The translations under genes and the position numbers were made by a program. Under the pieces are notes generated by a model. It searched no databases. It worked only from the letters and a program-made list of their open reading frames with translations, and was not told the DNA's origin. A stretch of DNA of 64,000 bases from Cladophialophora immunda (lineage: Eukaryota; Ascomycota; Eurotiomycetes; Chaetothyriales; Herpotrichiellaceae), in the NCBI RefSeq assembly GCF_000835495.1, contig NW_015622543.1, positions 4,824,619 through 4,888,618 of the forward strand, read 5' to 3'. This document shows, piece by piece, positions 1 to 11,111 of this stretch; position 1 is the stretch's first letter, and each line of letters begins with the position of its first letter.

Positions 1-428
1 GGAAGCGATGCCACCGTAGCCGCCATAGGGCTCCGTCCGAATAACACTCGCCGTGCTTGGTCTCGAGGACTCCGCGCTTCCGCCAGACGGTTGAGGTTGA
101 GAGATGTGTCCTGCGGCTGTGGTGGGCGTGGTGATTGACGGATGGTCTGCCGGCGGAGGGGATGGTGACATGTACTTGTTATGAGCCTCCTCGTGCGGCT
201 GGGTCCCTTGTCGCGACCATGGGTGTCCCTCCTGCGGCACTCCTCCGCCTTCCCTCCTCCACCTATCCTGAGGCCCTGTGGGAGATGTCGGACTCGTTTG
301 GCAAGACTGATAGTTCCACGGTTGCTGAAAGTACCCGGAGTTCGGAGGGGACCTGGGATATTGTTGGAAAGGGGAGATGGTGACGCCGAGAGTCGCCAGA
401 TTGAAAGCCTTGTAGTTTCTTTTGAGTG
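1..428 (-). CDS. Pro/Gln/Ser-rich protein, partial, cut by the left window edge
   Basis: The minus strand is open for 142 consecutive codons from 428 to the window edge, so the C-terminal part lies outside. The translation is rich in Pro, Ser, Gln, Tyr and Gly (for example YPRSPPNSGYFQQPWNYQ and MSPSPPPADHPS), the composition of disordered N-terminal regions of fungal transcription or chromatin regulators. A 3' splice site (CTGACC branch, then TTGCCCAG) precedes 428, and a canonical GTAAGT on the minus strand at 490 would give a 62-nt intron. The exon upstream of that site has an in-frame stop close to the junction, so it may be untranslated. The start could then be the ATG at about 171, or another upstream exon I did not find. 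No DNA-binding domain is visible in this fragment. That it is coding is fairly likely; that it is a regulator is inferred from composition only. Confidence 0.6.
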
Positions 429-3400
429 CTGGGCAAGGTCAGGTCAGAGGAAGAACTAGCTGGTAAGCTTTCGCGCGAGGCCAGACTTACAAGAGTACTT
501 CTAGAAAGTCACGGCACTCCGGGGAGGGTCAGAGCAAGGTTACAACACACGCAAGGGCCAGGAAGCCGGACAGAAGATTGCGCATCCCAAGATCACCAGC
601 ATTTGCGCAACCCACTCTCCCCCATGGACTTGCGAGGAGCGTCCGCTAATTCGTCTCTTGGTTCAATAGATGCGGCAAATGAGAGTCATCAAACTGCAAC
701 CCTGGCCCTGAGAGGTCCGTTCGCAAAAATGAGAGAGCACCAGCACCAGATTGAGGCCAGGCAGCCCCAGGAGCGTTAGACGGGCAAAGGGCAAAGGAGA
801 ACAAATAGTCTTGACAGGCTAGCCTGAGGTCAGCTCGTAATATTTCATCGTCGGAGTGGACAGAGTAAGCACAGAGGCACTTGGGAGAGAGTGGCCCGCC
901 GCAATTCCTGGGACGGGGAAGCGGGAAGCATTATTTGTTGGTGTTGGAATAGCGAGATGCTTCCAGGCTTTCTAGCGTTGAGGCCCGTCTGCCTCGTCAC
1001 GATCTGAGCGTCGCTCTCTCTCCCCCTTGGAGAGGCAGGGACGTTTGGGCCCAACGCCGACGAGGGGGACTTGGGTACCCATCGGTGAGCAGGGAGGAGG
1101 CAAGTGGGTCGGCGCCGTCCGGCGGGTTTGGAGCATGCGCGAAGCCGATGGGATGGAGCGAAGGCCACAGGTGATTGAGGATTTCAGAATTCAGAATTCA
1201 GATTCGACCGTGGCCTAGGGACGCCGGGATGCAAGGAAACTAGCTCATCGCTCGAGGATGCCTTGTCAAGCGCGTGATGGCCCCGGCAGGCGGGATGATG
1301 GCATCGCTGGGCAGCAACCTGTTGATAGCGCGCTCTCTGGGTGGACCACGCCGGTGATGTGGCGCTGCGGAACGTCTGGGGGTTGGTACAGGGTGTATAA
1401 CTGTCAACTCTCCGTGGGGCTGGGCGGGCTGATTAGACTTCGCTCCCTCTGTCATGAACTAACGCTCTGCCTCCCCTGCCCTGCCCTGCCCTTGGCCACC
1501 CCCTGTCGACGCCTCGAAGGGGAACAGGTGCCAGGGGCAGAACCGGGGATCCACAACCTCTCACGAATCCTGCAGCCATCTCTGATGGGTAGAGCCCACG
1601 GAACGAAATCCCCATGACTTGGAAAGGGTGGGTGCCCTCGCATCCGGACTGGCCAACGGCTCGCCCAGCGCCCTTGGTTTTTCCCACTCGTGCTGGGAAG
1701 ATGCGGGCAGTGGGGATTCGCGAGGAGCTCGTAGAATTGACAATGCGACCAGGGGTTGATCAGCAACTCCTAGTAGCTATGCAGCCATGTCAGGCATGGC
1801 GAAGAGCCACCAGGGAGGCGCATAGCCACTTCTCCTAGCCCGCCTCGTTCGCCTTGTCCCCGACGTCGGCTTGCATCCCCCGTTGCAGCTTGGTTTCCTC
1901 GACGGACCAGAAAGTTCGTAGCGTCAAACCCAGAAATTCGCGGCGAGGGGGACAGAAAATGCTAGGGCAAGGCGATTAGGGCCCTCTGCCGTCAATGGCT
2001 GTAATTGGGTCGCGGCTCTTCTGCCACTTCGCCTGGGATCAGGCCTCAAGAGCTCAATCCTGGCCCAATGCGAACGATCCTTCTGCTTTAGGACTGTAAG
2101 TGCCCCAACCTGTCGGTTGCTTTGGGTCGATTGAAACAGGAACCAGCACATCAGGGGAATGTGAATGCCAAAAGGTCACAGTCCGTGACAATTCCACTTT
2201 AATTCGATAACATCACGAGAGGGGGACCGATCAGCCTCGAAACAGTGATGCGTCCCACCTATACAAAGGCTTGCCATCCGGACTGCTTGCGATCTTGACA
2301 GGTGTCCAATGGCCAAGTGGCCGTTCCCACGCAGCTCGTCAAAGGAAATCAAAAACAATAAAGGGTTCCCAATGGTGGTGAGTTTCCGGAGCTCCCCAGG
2401 TAGGCCGTCTTTATTGGCAAGAAGACGGGTGACGTTACCGGCGATGGTTAGCATTTCCTTGTTGGCCAGCACAAACTTCCTCGTCAGTGGCGGAAGGGAA
2501 TGAGAAGGTAGTCGCAATTCCACTACGGAGTCCTGGCTCCAAAAAGCCCTCAAGTTAGCCTGTCCCGGTAAATGGTCCGCTTAGGACGATCACGTCGATC
2601 ACGGATTCCCAGGGTTGGGGGGAAATAGTGCCAGGGCCTCTAATGCCCCTTGATCTCGCTCGCATATCAAGGTACTTTGTGGAAAGAGGGTTCACAGGTT
2701 GGACCGTCGAAAGGAAGCCCGTTCACCGCTCCAGGATTTCAATTTGCGCACCAAACGGTCCTTTTGTGGATCGTTTGCCCACGGAGTTGCTCCTTGCTAT
2801 CCCCCGTTTGGCGTATTTGACAGATTACCGAAATAGCGGCAGGAAGTACTGGTAAGCTCGGGTCTGGAATTATATCATCCGTCTCCTTGCGGGCAAGGGC
2901 AGTAAAGAAACGCGTCGAGTGGTAGACCAGGTTGGCATTACTTCTGGCGCCGGCGAGTGTGTTGCACCTCGTTTGCGTTCCCGCCGATGTAGTGCACAGT
3001 GTCTGCACAGTCCTGTGATTCTTTGCGTCGACAGAGACTGTGTCATAGTATCCTTTTCGGGACACGTACATAACGCAGTCGGATCCAACGGCCACTTTCT
3101 GCTCTTAAGGTTCAACCGGCTGCTAAAGAAAGACGAGCTATACACAAAGTTCGGAGGCCCTCCGTACTATTTGGGAGAGATCGTTGGATTCGATCCTGAA
3201 GCGTTGCTCCACAGGAAGTGAAGGACCTCGTGCAGATCGTTCCCGGAAATGCTCAGTTGGATGCCAGATCGCTTGTCGTGTCCCTTCATCAGCGAATCTA
3301 TTGATGTTAGTCTCGATCACTAGCTACCTTCTGCGCTAGCTATCGTCGTCGACGGCTGCGAGACAGCTGTGTCAAAGCCATGACAAACGCCTTCCACATC

Positions 3401-6159
3401 CTACAGGTAGGCCCCAACCTTCGACTCAACAGGTGGGACGCCAAAAGTTGCGTATGGCTGTCCTGGAGTTGGCAGACTGAAGCTGCTGGGGTCGCTAATG
3501 CCTCTAGGGCAAGGTCGCAGTCGATTGTCTCCGCCCCTAACGCACAGCTGCAGGTATACTCGTATCTCAACTTGGTGCGAGTTGCAGCGGAAAAGGGTAA
3601 GAAAGCCGTTGGTGCCAGGCCCTTGGGACAGGACTTTTGCTAAGCCTTTCGGACAGGCAAAGTATAGGCTGCATAGGCTCGAGGCGGTCTAGGGAGCACA
3701 TGATTGTGGCTGATCTTAGCCTCGTGAGCCCCCACCCCTTTTACTCATGCACGGCTTTCATTTCTGTAGGCCGATCAGGCTCATAGGTGCTTGCTCAACG
3801 TTGCCCACGACATCGGTGTGTTCTCCAAGTGGTCAATCGCGAGATCTCGCTCGTTGCTTTGAGCATTGCTGTCCATTGCTGTAACGAAACTGGGGAACTA
3901 TCACGCAGCAACGATTGCGGCTCGGTTGACGCAATGGTGGGAAAGATTGGTATTGTGGATGGCGGCGGAGAAAACCTAACGAGGAGTGATGAACTCTCGA
4001 AGCCGCATCCATCGGCTATGCAAAGAGCTGCAGCTGCGATTTCTGGCGTAATGCAGACCAGGACTAATCCATCCGGCACCACCATGCATGCAGGAAAGTG
4101 TGGGAAGCACCCACCTTCTTCGTGACTAACCAGCTGGACGTATCAGATCCAAGAAGACCCAGTTGGAACGAGTGAACCTGCTCCCCCTCTCTGGGCTTTC
4201 CTTATCATGGCGTTCTCGGGCGCAGGCTGAGGCACGTTTTGGGAGGGTATGCCCTTCCTCACGACCGGAAAAAGAAATACGATGAGGCAGGCAGTGTCGA
4301 TCAATGCCGGGCTGCAACGACGTTGGCCTTCTGCAGCAGCAAGTGATTCGCCGTGTGAACAGGGTCTGTCCTTTGCTCGGGGAAGTAGTCCTCGACCAGC
4401 AATCCGGCTTCCACAGGCGGTATTTGCTTTTTCTGAGAACCTTTCTGTTTCTCGTCACCTTTTGTGGGTGGAATGCCTCCAAACCTGGAACACGCCCAGC
4501 AACCTCGTGCTTCTGGCGCCGCCAAAGAGAGCTCGTGCTGGGGATACCCATTTCCCCCACAGCAAAGTCACAGGTCCACCCCAGAGTTTGCTTCACGTTG
4601 TTGTTTGTCCACTGGGACAAGAATTGGTCACTTGATGCGACGCAGACCAGCACCAGCGTCGGTCGTACTGACCGCCTCTGGAAGAGCGAGTGTTTCTTTT
4701 GGGGAGAGGAAGGAGGGGTAGTCCGTTCAGTAGGACGAGTCCGCGAGTTTGGTAAGTGTCCAAAGAGGGTCGACCACGACCCTGGGCCACGTGGGAGTGC
4801 CATCCCGCGCGCCCGTCAGGCTAACAAGGGGCCACAGGGCCTGCCATTGCCTACTCGAGACTTGAGGCGTCAACCCCCTGCAGCCGCTCCCTAAGCCCCC
4901 TGTAGCTTGTTGCTGGTCGTATTCCTGATGACGCCTGCCGAGCAAAGCCACCGGTACCGCTTCGCACCGGTTTCGTCACGCCTTCATCTCCTGTTGCTCT
5001 GTTTTGGGAGAGTTGAAGACCCCTTCTTGGGATACAACCAAGCGACCGACTTTGGAAGCGAGGTGAGACCCATCTTTCTGTACGAGTGTCTTCCGCAGAC
5101 AATCACAGGCAGCATCTTCTCAATTCCAGCCAAAGGGCAAATTGGAGGGTCCGTTTCGGAGGGTCCAAGCTCGAAGCCACGGCAAGCACCGGCAAGTCAC
5201 CAAAGTGGTCGAAAGGATGCCCCTCACCGTCACATCTGTCGGCTGGGAATAAGCGAGAGGGTAAGACAGTCACTGGGGACGTGGTTGAACTAATTTCTCC
5301 TGAGTTGAAGCTCCGTAGGTAGAGGGGTCAATGACAGGACGACGAACACACCTCGATTGTGGCACGCAAGTTTCTTCCTGCCTGCAAAGGGCCATCCTTG
5401 CCTCGAGATTAGACTCTGCCCGTCTTCCCCGAACATCGTTGGTGGCATATGACGAACGATGTCGACTTTAAGCCCTTTTGACCGTTAGAGTTGCAGGCTA
5501 ATCACGTCAATCCACGGCAAACAGGGTGAGGTCCGCTGCGGTGGGAGGGGTGGTGGTGGACGCAATTTGCGCAAGAGTTTTAGGGCACCACGGCCAAGGT
5601 TCGACGGGACTTCTGGAGGACGGCGTAGACGAACATGGAAGGATGACACGGAATAGTGCTACAAGCACCAGCGTCGGTCAGATTGGAACAATCAAAGTTT
5701 GATTGTGGCAGGGTTTTGTGTTGGGCTTGAGACACTCTGAGAAACAGAGGTGTGTGGCATCAACCACCCGCAACATGTTACGTACAGGTGCTACGTAGCC
5801 CTCGTCACTTCGGCAGCCCTTGGATCAAAAAACCATCCTCGTCTATGTTAGGCGAAACTATTGATGATCACCGACCGGGCAGCCTTGTCGCCGCCCCGTC
5901 AGCCCTGCGACCCGACGATCCTTGACGGGATTGAATGAGAGCAGAAAAGGGAGAGTTGGGTGATTGACATCGCTTACAGCCCTGCCTTTGGTACCTCGAA
6001 AGCCTGCTACCCGTCATCATTTCTCACTACTTCACTCAACTGGGCAACTCTTTCCCTTGCTGGGAGCGACATCCGACGTTTAATCTCGCACCCATCCGAG
6101 TCAACAATTGCTTCTAGAAGCCCCCCCAAAGCCGGGGAGTCCCCTGCGAAAAGACCGTC
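429..6159. other. 5.7-kb stretch without a convincing gene
   Basis: Open frames here reach about 225 codons (4126-4803, minus) but overlap each other in several frames. They lack recognisable domains and have Arg/Ser/Pro/Cys-rich translations typical of chance frames in GC-rich DNA. One short plus-strand frame (2628-2855) contains an F-box-like LPTELLLAI string with nothing convincing after it. Visible small repeats: about 3.6 units of CCCTG at 1474-1492, a doubled AGAATTC at 1184-1205, and a 16-base identity between 4649-4664 and 5664-5679. The stretch lies upstream of the truncated minus-strand gene and downstream of the SMP-30 gene. It may be a long promoter and leader or noncoding RNA territory; no transcript structure can be assigned. 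Confidence 0.5.
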
Positions 6160-7242
6160 CTAGTCCAAGCGAGCCCTGTACTTGGGCATGCCCTCGATGC
6201 CGACGTCAATCCTGAACAAATTTCCAGCAAATTTGGCCGAATCCGGGTATTTGTCAGGCTGCTGCTCCGCTGCACTAGTAATGAACAACTCGGTGCCTGC
6301 AAAGGTCGGGCAGGTGATATTGCGTGTCGGGAGGTGGATGACTCCGGTGACGGCCCCTTGGGGCGATATTCGTATGACCTTGGAGCCCCCGTAGCAGGCG
6401 TGCCAGATGTTTCCCTCGACGTCCATGGCATGGCCGTCTGGGTGTACGCCCTCCTCTTCCAGGTGGAAGAAGACTCTCTGGTTGGAAATGTCTCCCGTCT
6501 TGGGATCGTAGTCAAAGGCATACACGTTCTGCGGCGGCGAGTCGGTAAGGAACATCGTGTTGTCACTTGCGGTCCAGGTGATGCCGTTGGGGATGGTCAT
6601 CTTCTCGTGCATCGTGTGCAGCGTTCCGTCGTGGTCGAGGCGGAACAAGCAGCCTTCTTCAGTCAATTCGGCTATCGTGGGGTCAACGAATGCCTCGACC
6701 CAGAAACGACCTTGAGTGTCAACTGCGCCGTCATTCGAGCGCATCCTGAGGGCTGATGTGAGTGACAGATCCTCTCCCCGCTGCCCGAGGTGCTCCTACC
6801 TTCTCGCCTTGTCCTCGGCATGTGGTCCTTTCCAGTACTTGGCGACATATTCATGCTCTCCGGTTTTCAGGTGGAATTTGGTAACGCCGTCCTTTGCACC
6901 AGCCAGGATGACCTCTGAAGAATCGACGCCCTCGATATTTGCCGTGACACCAATTGGTTGCGCGGTATCGATGATCTTGACCGACTCGGGTCCCTTTGCC
7001 AGGTCGATGACAAAGAGTTTTTTATTGTTGATATCCTGGTTGTCATGGTCAGCATGCGCAAGACGAGAAGGATGGTCATTGCTCACGAACCATATACCGA
7101 AGCTCATGCCGTTCTTTGGTGTAATACGGGCCTTCACCCAAACTACATTTCGAGGGATAGTATGCCTGAATCTCAGTAAAGTCTCTCGAGGAGCCAGCAA
7201 GGGTCAACTAACCTCCGTGACCGTCCACTCTTGTATACCCAT
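6160..7242 (-). CDS. SMP-30/gluconolactonase/LRE family protein
   Basis: Four exons by hand: 7213-7242, 7091-7165, 6800-7035 and 6160-6745, giving 308 residues, the usual family length (about 300). The product should be a six-bladed beta-propeller lactonase or esterase that uses one divalent metal to hydrolyse sugar-type lactones; the substrate cannot be told. Family landmarks are present in order: LGEGP with the metal-ligand Glu (about residue 21) in exon 2, MRSNDGAVD at the last exon junction, PNGITW with the metal-ligand Asn, and PDGHAMDVEGNIW with the Asp. There is no signal peptide, so it is probably cytosolic. The exon 2 donor is GTTCGT, which is non-consensus, but joining there restores the expected order (HELRYM followed by DINNKKLF). 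The other junctions are standard. Confidence 0.9.
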
Positions 7243-8051
7243 TGTGTGGCAATTGATTGATCTTGGCTCGTCTCGGTATACACGAACCTAAGTGGTCTGC
7301 TCGCGGGTGGTACTCAAGAGCAATGAAGTATTCTTCTGATTCTTGATAAGACGGGATGCGTAACGGCTTTACATCATCATGATATAGGATTGAGCGTCTT
7401 TCCCTTTGCCAAGACCTACAGTTCAGCGGCCCGTACGAGTCGATTCCACAGCATGCAAGATCTGACTTACGTTACATGTCTATTGGCTTTGGCTCAAGCT
7501 AGGTGGTCTCAACAACTGGAGAAATGGAGCATTTGCCGTCGACCGCCATCTCATAATCTCTTGTGCCATGCCGAAGATGAACCGGAGCTCTGCCGGCGCA
7601 TATAGCCTGTTTACAAATTGGCCGATCTTGAGACCGCTTGATCCACGGTTGGAGAATCTCCAGCCTCAGCTTCCTGTTGGAATCTACAGTTTCCCTTCAA
7701 GATGACCCGAGACTTGCCCTTCAAGCGCTGATCGATCTATCCCGAGTCCACGAAGCTGCAACGGCCGCATTTTGCCTAGCCGACCTGCCTATACATCCCC
7801 ACTCTTCCTGATCCCGCACTCTGTACGATGTGACAGAACCAGTGCACAAAGTTACTTGTCCCAACATATCATTGACCGTTGAGCGAATTCATCTAGCTTG
7901 GGCAGCGCAGACCGAGCAGTTACTTCGGCTTCCGGCGAGACAGCATGCGACTTCCGGTGTCGCTCAGACAAGATTTTGAGTAGATCAAGGTGTGTCGAGT
8001 TCGAGAGACGGTCCATGGTAATGATCCTACAGCAAGGTTTCCAGAGAGGGC
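7243..8051. other. intergenic, upstream of SMP-30 and downstream of HYPK-like gene
   Basis: About 800 bases with no supported gene; short open frames have no domain or splice support. It should hold the SMP-30 promoter and the 3' end of the HYPK-like transcript. No clear TATA box or repeat was seen. Confidence 0.5.
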
Positions 8052-8549
8052 TCATGCTCGTGCAGCTGGAATAACAAAGGCTTTGATTGCCAGTGTGGCA
8101 TTTCCGTCGTGTGATCGTAACAGCTCCGTAGCCTTGGTCTTTGACAGATCAAGCTCTTCGACCTGTGGTATGTATCAGCAACCAATGGACAGCCCCAAAA
8201 GTCTGGAAACAAGACGCACCAGAAGATTCACGTCCTCGGCCGCGATCTTGACCTTCTTCTTCACTTCCACCTCCTTCTTTGCCTGAGTCTTGGTGGTGTC
8301 TTCCTTCTTCTTTCCAACGCCACTAGCAATCTCCAACCTCGACATGGCCTTTCCCAGCGCTTCTTGATCCGCTGCAGAGGGCTGTCTCGTGCCGCTCTCC
8401 CCATTCTCGGTAGACATCTCGTTCGCATTCAGAGAATTGAGCGCCGCAGCGGCCTTGCGGTCCTCGGCATTGTTGGGGAGGTTTTGGGACGTTTCGTCGT
8501 CTGCGGCGTCCGCTGCGGCGGTTGAAGCCGATGGGATTGGTTCCGCCAT
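8052..8549 (-). CDS. HYPK: HYPK-like protein (NAC-type UBA domain), NatA-associated
   Basis: Two exons, 8220-8549 and 8052-8162, with a 57-nt intron (donor GTGCGT, acceptor ACCACAG), encode 146 residues. The N-terminal half is Ala/Ser/Asn-rich and probably disordered. It is followed by a Lys-rich helix (KKKEDTTKTQAKKEVEVKKK) and a C-terminal UBA-like domain read across the junction: VKIAAEDVNLL, then VEELDLSKTKATELLRSHDG, then NATLAIKAFVIPA. This order matches HYPK, a small ribosome-associated protein that binds and tunes the NatA N-terminal acetyltransferase; similar UBA folds occur in the nascent polypeptide-associated complex alpha subunit, but the NAC domain itself is absent. The start at 8549 was chosen because upstream codons of the open frame give a non-conserved tract. 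It shares a promoter region with DAHP synthase. Confidence 0.9.
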
Positions 8550-9054
8550 CTTATTCCAGGTGGTGCAATAGGAAGAGAGAGGGACGAGACGGTGTCGTGC
8601 AGTGCAATGTGCAGTGGTGAATCTCCAGTCTCGCACTCAGCAGGTAACTAGTCCACCGTTACATGTCGCTAGCCGAGAGCGGAATAGCGTTGTATCAGGA
8701 CCTTCAAGATCTCGAGGACGTCAATCTTCCTTTTTCACCCACATTCACCGACGGGAAAAGGGCATTCTCTGATCTTTCTCATAGATATTGCTTCATTTGA
8801 GTTGCTGAGCATCTACGGAGTCTACGTGTGTTCTGCCTTACAGCCATCTTCCCCGAATTTTCCACTAGCGGTGACTCATCTCTAGTATACCTTTTGTATG
8901 CTGATTTTCGGAAGCCATCTACTACACGTGCCCCCCGGATCTCAGTGATTTGTCGTCGAATAGCATCCCTCTATTTGAGTCCTGTCATAGCTGCGAAGGA
9001 ACCGAGGAGTCGGCCCGAAGAAGGCTAGAAAATCTTACCCAGAGGCTCCAAACG
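8550..9054. promoter_or_regulatory. divergent promoter region, HYPK-like / DAHP synthase
   Basis: 505 bases between two start codons pointing away from each other, so both promoters and 5' leaders must lie here. The DAHP synthase frame stays open upstream to 8950, but that extension is not conserved in type. No obvious TATA box seen. Confidence 0.6.
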
Positions 9055-10665
9055 ATGGAGACAAACGGCACTCCCAAGCACGCCACTACTCGGCCTTGGA
9101 CGCCCTCCAGCTGGAAGACCAAGCCCATCGTGCAGTCCGTCCAGTACAGCGACACCAAGTCCTTCAACGCCTCCGTTCAAAAGCTCAACACTCTCCCACC
9201 CCTGGTCACGCCGCAAGAGATCGTGAAGCTGAAGAATGAGCTCCGCGAAGTCGCGACGGGCAATGCCTTCCTCCTCCAGGGCGGCGACTGCGCCGAACTG
9301 TTCGACTACTGCACCCAAGAGATGATCGAGGCCAAAGTCAAACTCCTCCTCCAGATGTCTCTGGTTCTGATCTACGGCGCCAAGAAGAAGGTCGTCCGCG
9401 TGGCCCGCATGGCCGGTCAGTATGCGAAACCGCGCTCGTCGCCCACCGAGATGGTCAACGGGGTCTCGATGCCCAGTTTCCGCGGCGACATCCTGAACAG
9501 CTACGAGGCGGACCCGGCGTTGAGGGAGCCGGACCCCAGGAGACTGGTCGACGCGTACTTCCACTCTGCAGCGACCCAAAACTACCTGCGGGCGGCACTG
9601 GCGAGCGGCCTCGCCGATCTACATGCCCCCCTCGACTGGAGTTTAGGCCATGTCCGCGATCCCACCGTCCGGGACAAATACCAGATCATCGTGGAGCGGA
9701 TCACGGACACTCTGGAGATGATGCGGACGATCGGGCTGGACACAGGCGGCGGGTTGGAGACGGTCGACCTGTTCACCTCCCACGAAGGGTTACTGCTGGA
9801 GTACGAACAGTCACTGACTCGCAAATTCAAACACCCCGCCAACCACCAGCACCACCAAACCGCCCTTCGCCCTTCACCCCCCGCAAGCAGCCACCAAAAC
9901 CAATCCAAGACCCGCAAAACGTCCCTGCCCACACAGCTTCCACCCCCGTTGCCCCCGACGAAGGGCTACTACGACACCTCGGCGCACATGCTCTGGATCG
10001 GCGACCGCACGCGCCAGCTCACACACTCGCACGTCGAGTTCTTCCGCGGCGTCGCCAACCCCATCGGCGTCAAAGTCGGCCCCAGCATGCCGGCCGCGGA
10101 CCTGGTCCCGCTGCTCGACATCCTCAATCCCGAACACGAAGTCGGCAAGATCGTCCTGATCACGCGCTACGGCTGCGACAAGATCGCCGCGCACCTCCCG
10201 GGCCACATCCGCGCGGTGCAGCAGTCGCGACACCAGGGCACGGTGGTGTGGCAGTGCGACCCGATGCACGGCAACGGCCGCAACGCCACGGTGACGCTTC
10301 CTGCGCCCAACAACACTCCAGCGACCGCAACATCATCGTCATCACCACCACCCGCAGGACAATCAGGCGGAGACGAACCCACCGCCCCAGCCACCACCAC
10401 GATCAAAACCCGCCGCTTCTCCGACATCCTCAGCGAACTGCACCAGGCACTGCAGGTCCACCGTGCCCACGCCTCGTACCTGGGCGGCGTGCACCTGGAG
10501 CTGACGGGCGAGGCCGTGACCGAGTGCATCGGCGGCGCCGAGGGCCTGACCGAGGAGCACCTCAGCCTCAACTACGCCACCTTCTGCGACCCGCGCCTGA
10601 ACGAGAAGCAGGCCCTCGAGCTGGCCTTTCTCGTCGCGGGCTTCTACCGCGATGCCGCGGCGTGA
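9055..10665 (+). CDS. class II (plant-type) DAHP synthase
   Basis: Single exon, 536 residues. It condenses phosphoenolpyruvate and erythrose-4-phosphate to DAHP, the first step of the shikimate pathway. Diagnostic blocks: LLQGGDCAELFDYCTQ with the metal-binding Cys (about residue 79), VVRVARMAGQYAKPRSSP, WIGDRTRQL, GVKVGPSMP, DPMHGN with the metal-ligand His, GGVHLELTGEAVTECIGG, and YATFCDPRLNEKQALELAFLVA at the end. The start at 9055 (AAACGATGG) precedes the conserved N-terminal region. Two low-complexity insertions break the catalytic domain: a His/Pro/Gln/Ser stretch at about residues 258-303, before KGYYDTSAHMLWIGDRTRQL, and a Pro/Thr/Ser/Ala stretch at about 416-452, just after DPMHGN. 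Both are built almost only of C and A on the coding strand and contain no usable splice pair, so they look translated. They make the protein longer than the roughly 470 residues usual for the class. Confidence 0.95.
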   Translation: METNGTPKHATTRPWTPSSWKTKPIVQSVQYSDTKSFNASVQKLNTLPPLVTPQEIVKLKNELREVATGNAFLLQGGDCAELFDYCTQEMIEAKVKLLLQMSLVLIYGAKKKVVRVARMAGQYAKPRSSPTEMVNGVSMPSFRGDILNSYEADPALREPDPRRLVDAYFHSAATQNYLRAALASGLADLHAPLDWSLGHVRDPTVRDKYQIIVERITDTLEMMRTIGLDTGGGLETVDLFTSHEGLLLEYEQSLTRKFKHPANHQHHQTALRPSPPASSHQNQSKTRKTSLPTQLPPPLPPTKGYYDTSAHMLWIGDRTRQLTHSHVEFFRGVANPIGVKVGPSMPAADLVPLLDILNPEHEVGKIVLITRYGCDKIAAHLPGHIRAVQQSRHQGTVVWQCDPMHGNGRNATVTLPAPNNTPATATSSSSPPPAGQSGGDEPTAPATTTIKTRRFSDILSELHQALQVHRAHASYLGGVHLELTGEAVTECIGGAEGLTEEHLSLNYATFCDPRLNEKQALELAFLVAGFYRDAAA

Positions 10666-11111
10666 GGAGGGAGGGATGTGGCCTCTGACGCACGATGCAC
10701 GATGCTTGGCGTATGGTTAATGCTATCTCGGTGGCCCAAAAAGCGAGAGAACTGGCGAAGAATGTAATGAAAGGAACGAGCAAATCAACGAATCGAATCA
10801 AAACAAATCAATGATCAAACTGCTTTGGCTCTTCATATTCATGTTTCATGTTCATTCTCAAGTTCGGTCTCAATCTCCATCCCCATCCACGGTCCAACCA
10901 GCCAATTGATCACCAACCACTAACACCCATGAATCAGTCCAACCCACATTGTGTGCGTAACCATAACGCCGAAGTCACAGAATCGCCTTCCACTCACACG
11001 ACACCTCCGTTTGCAAGACCCGAGTGACTTTCTATACTTCATTCCATGCTTCCCACCAAAGAATAACCACATCAAACAGGTCCTCACCACCAGACAGCAG
11101 TCAAAATGGCA
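10666..11111. other. convergent intergenic, 3' ends of DAHP synthase and BRCT gene
   Basis: 446 bases between two stop codons that face each other; A-rich around 10790-10810, as expected for 3' processing signals. No gene seen. Confidence 0.5.

Noticed and set aside
2628..3221. Possible F-box gene (LPTELLLAI string followed by a possible GTAAGC donor)
   Set aside because: Only about ten residues resemble an F-box; no continuation or second exon could be found.
4126..4803. 225-codon minus-strand open frame
   Set aside because: It overlaps equally long frames on the other strand, has an Arg/Ser/Cys-rich chance-like translation and no domain.
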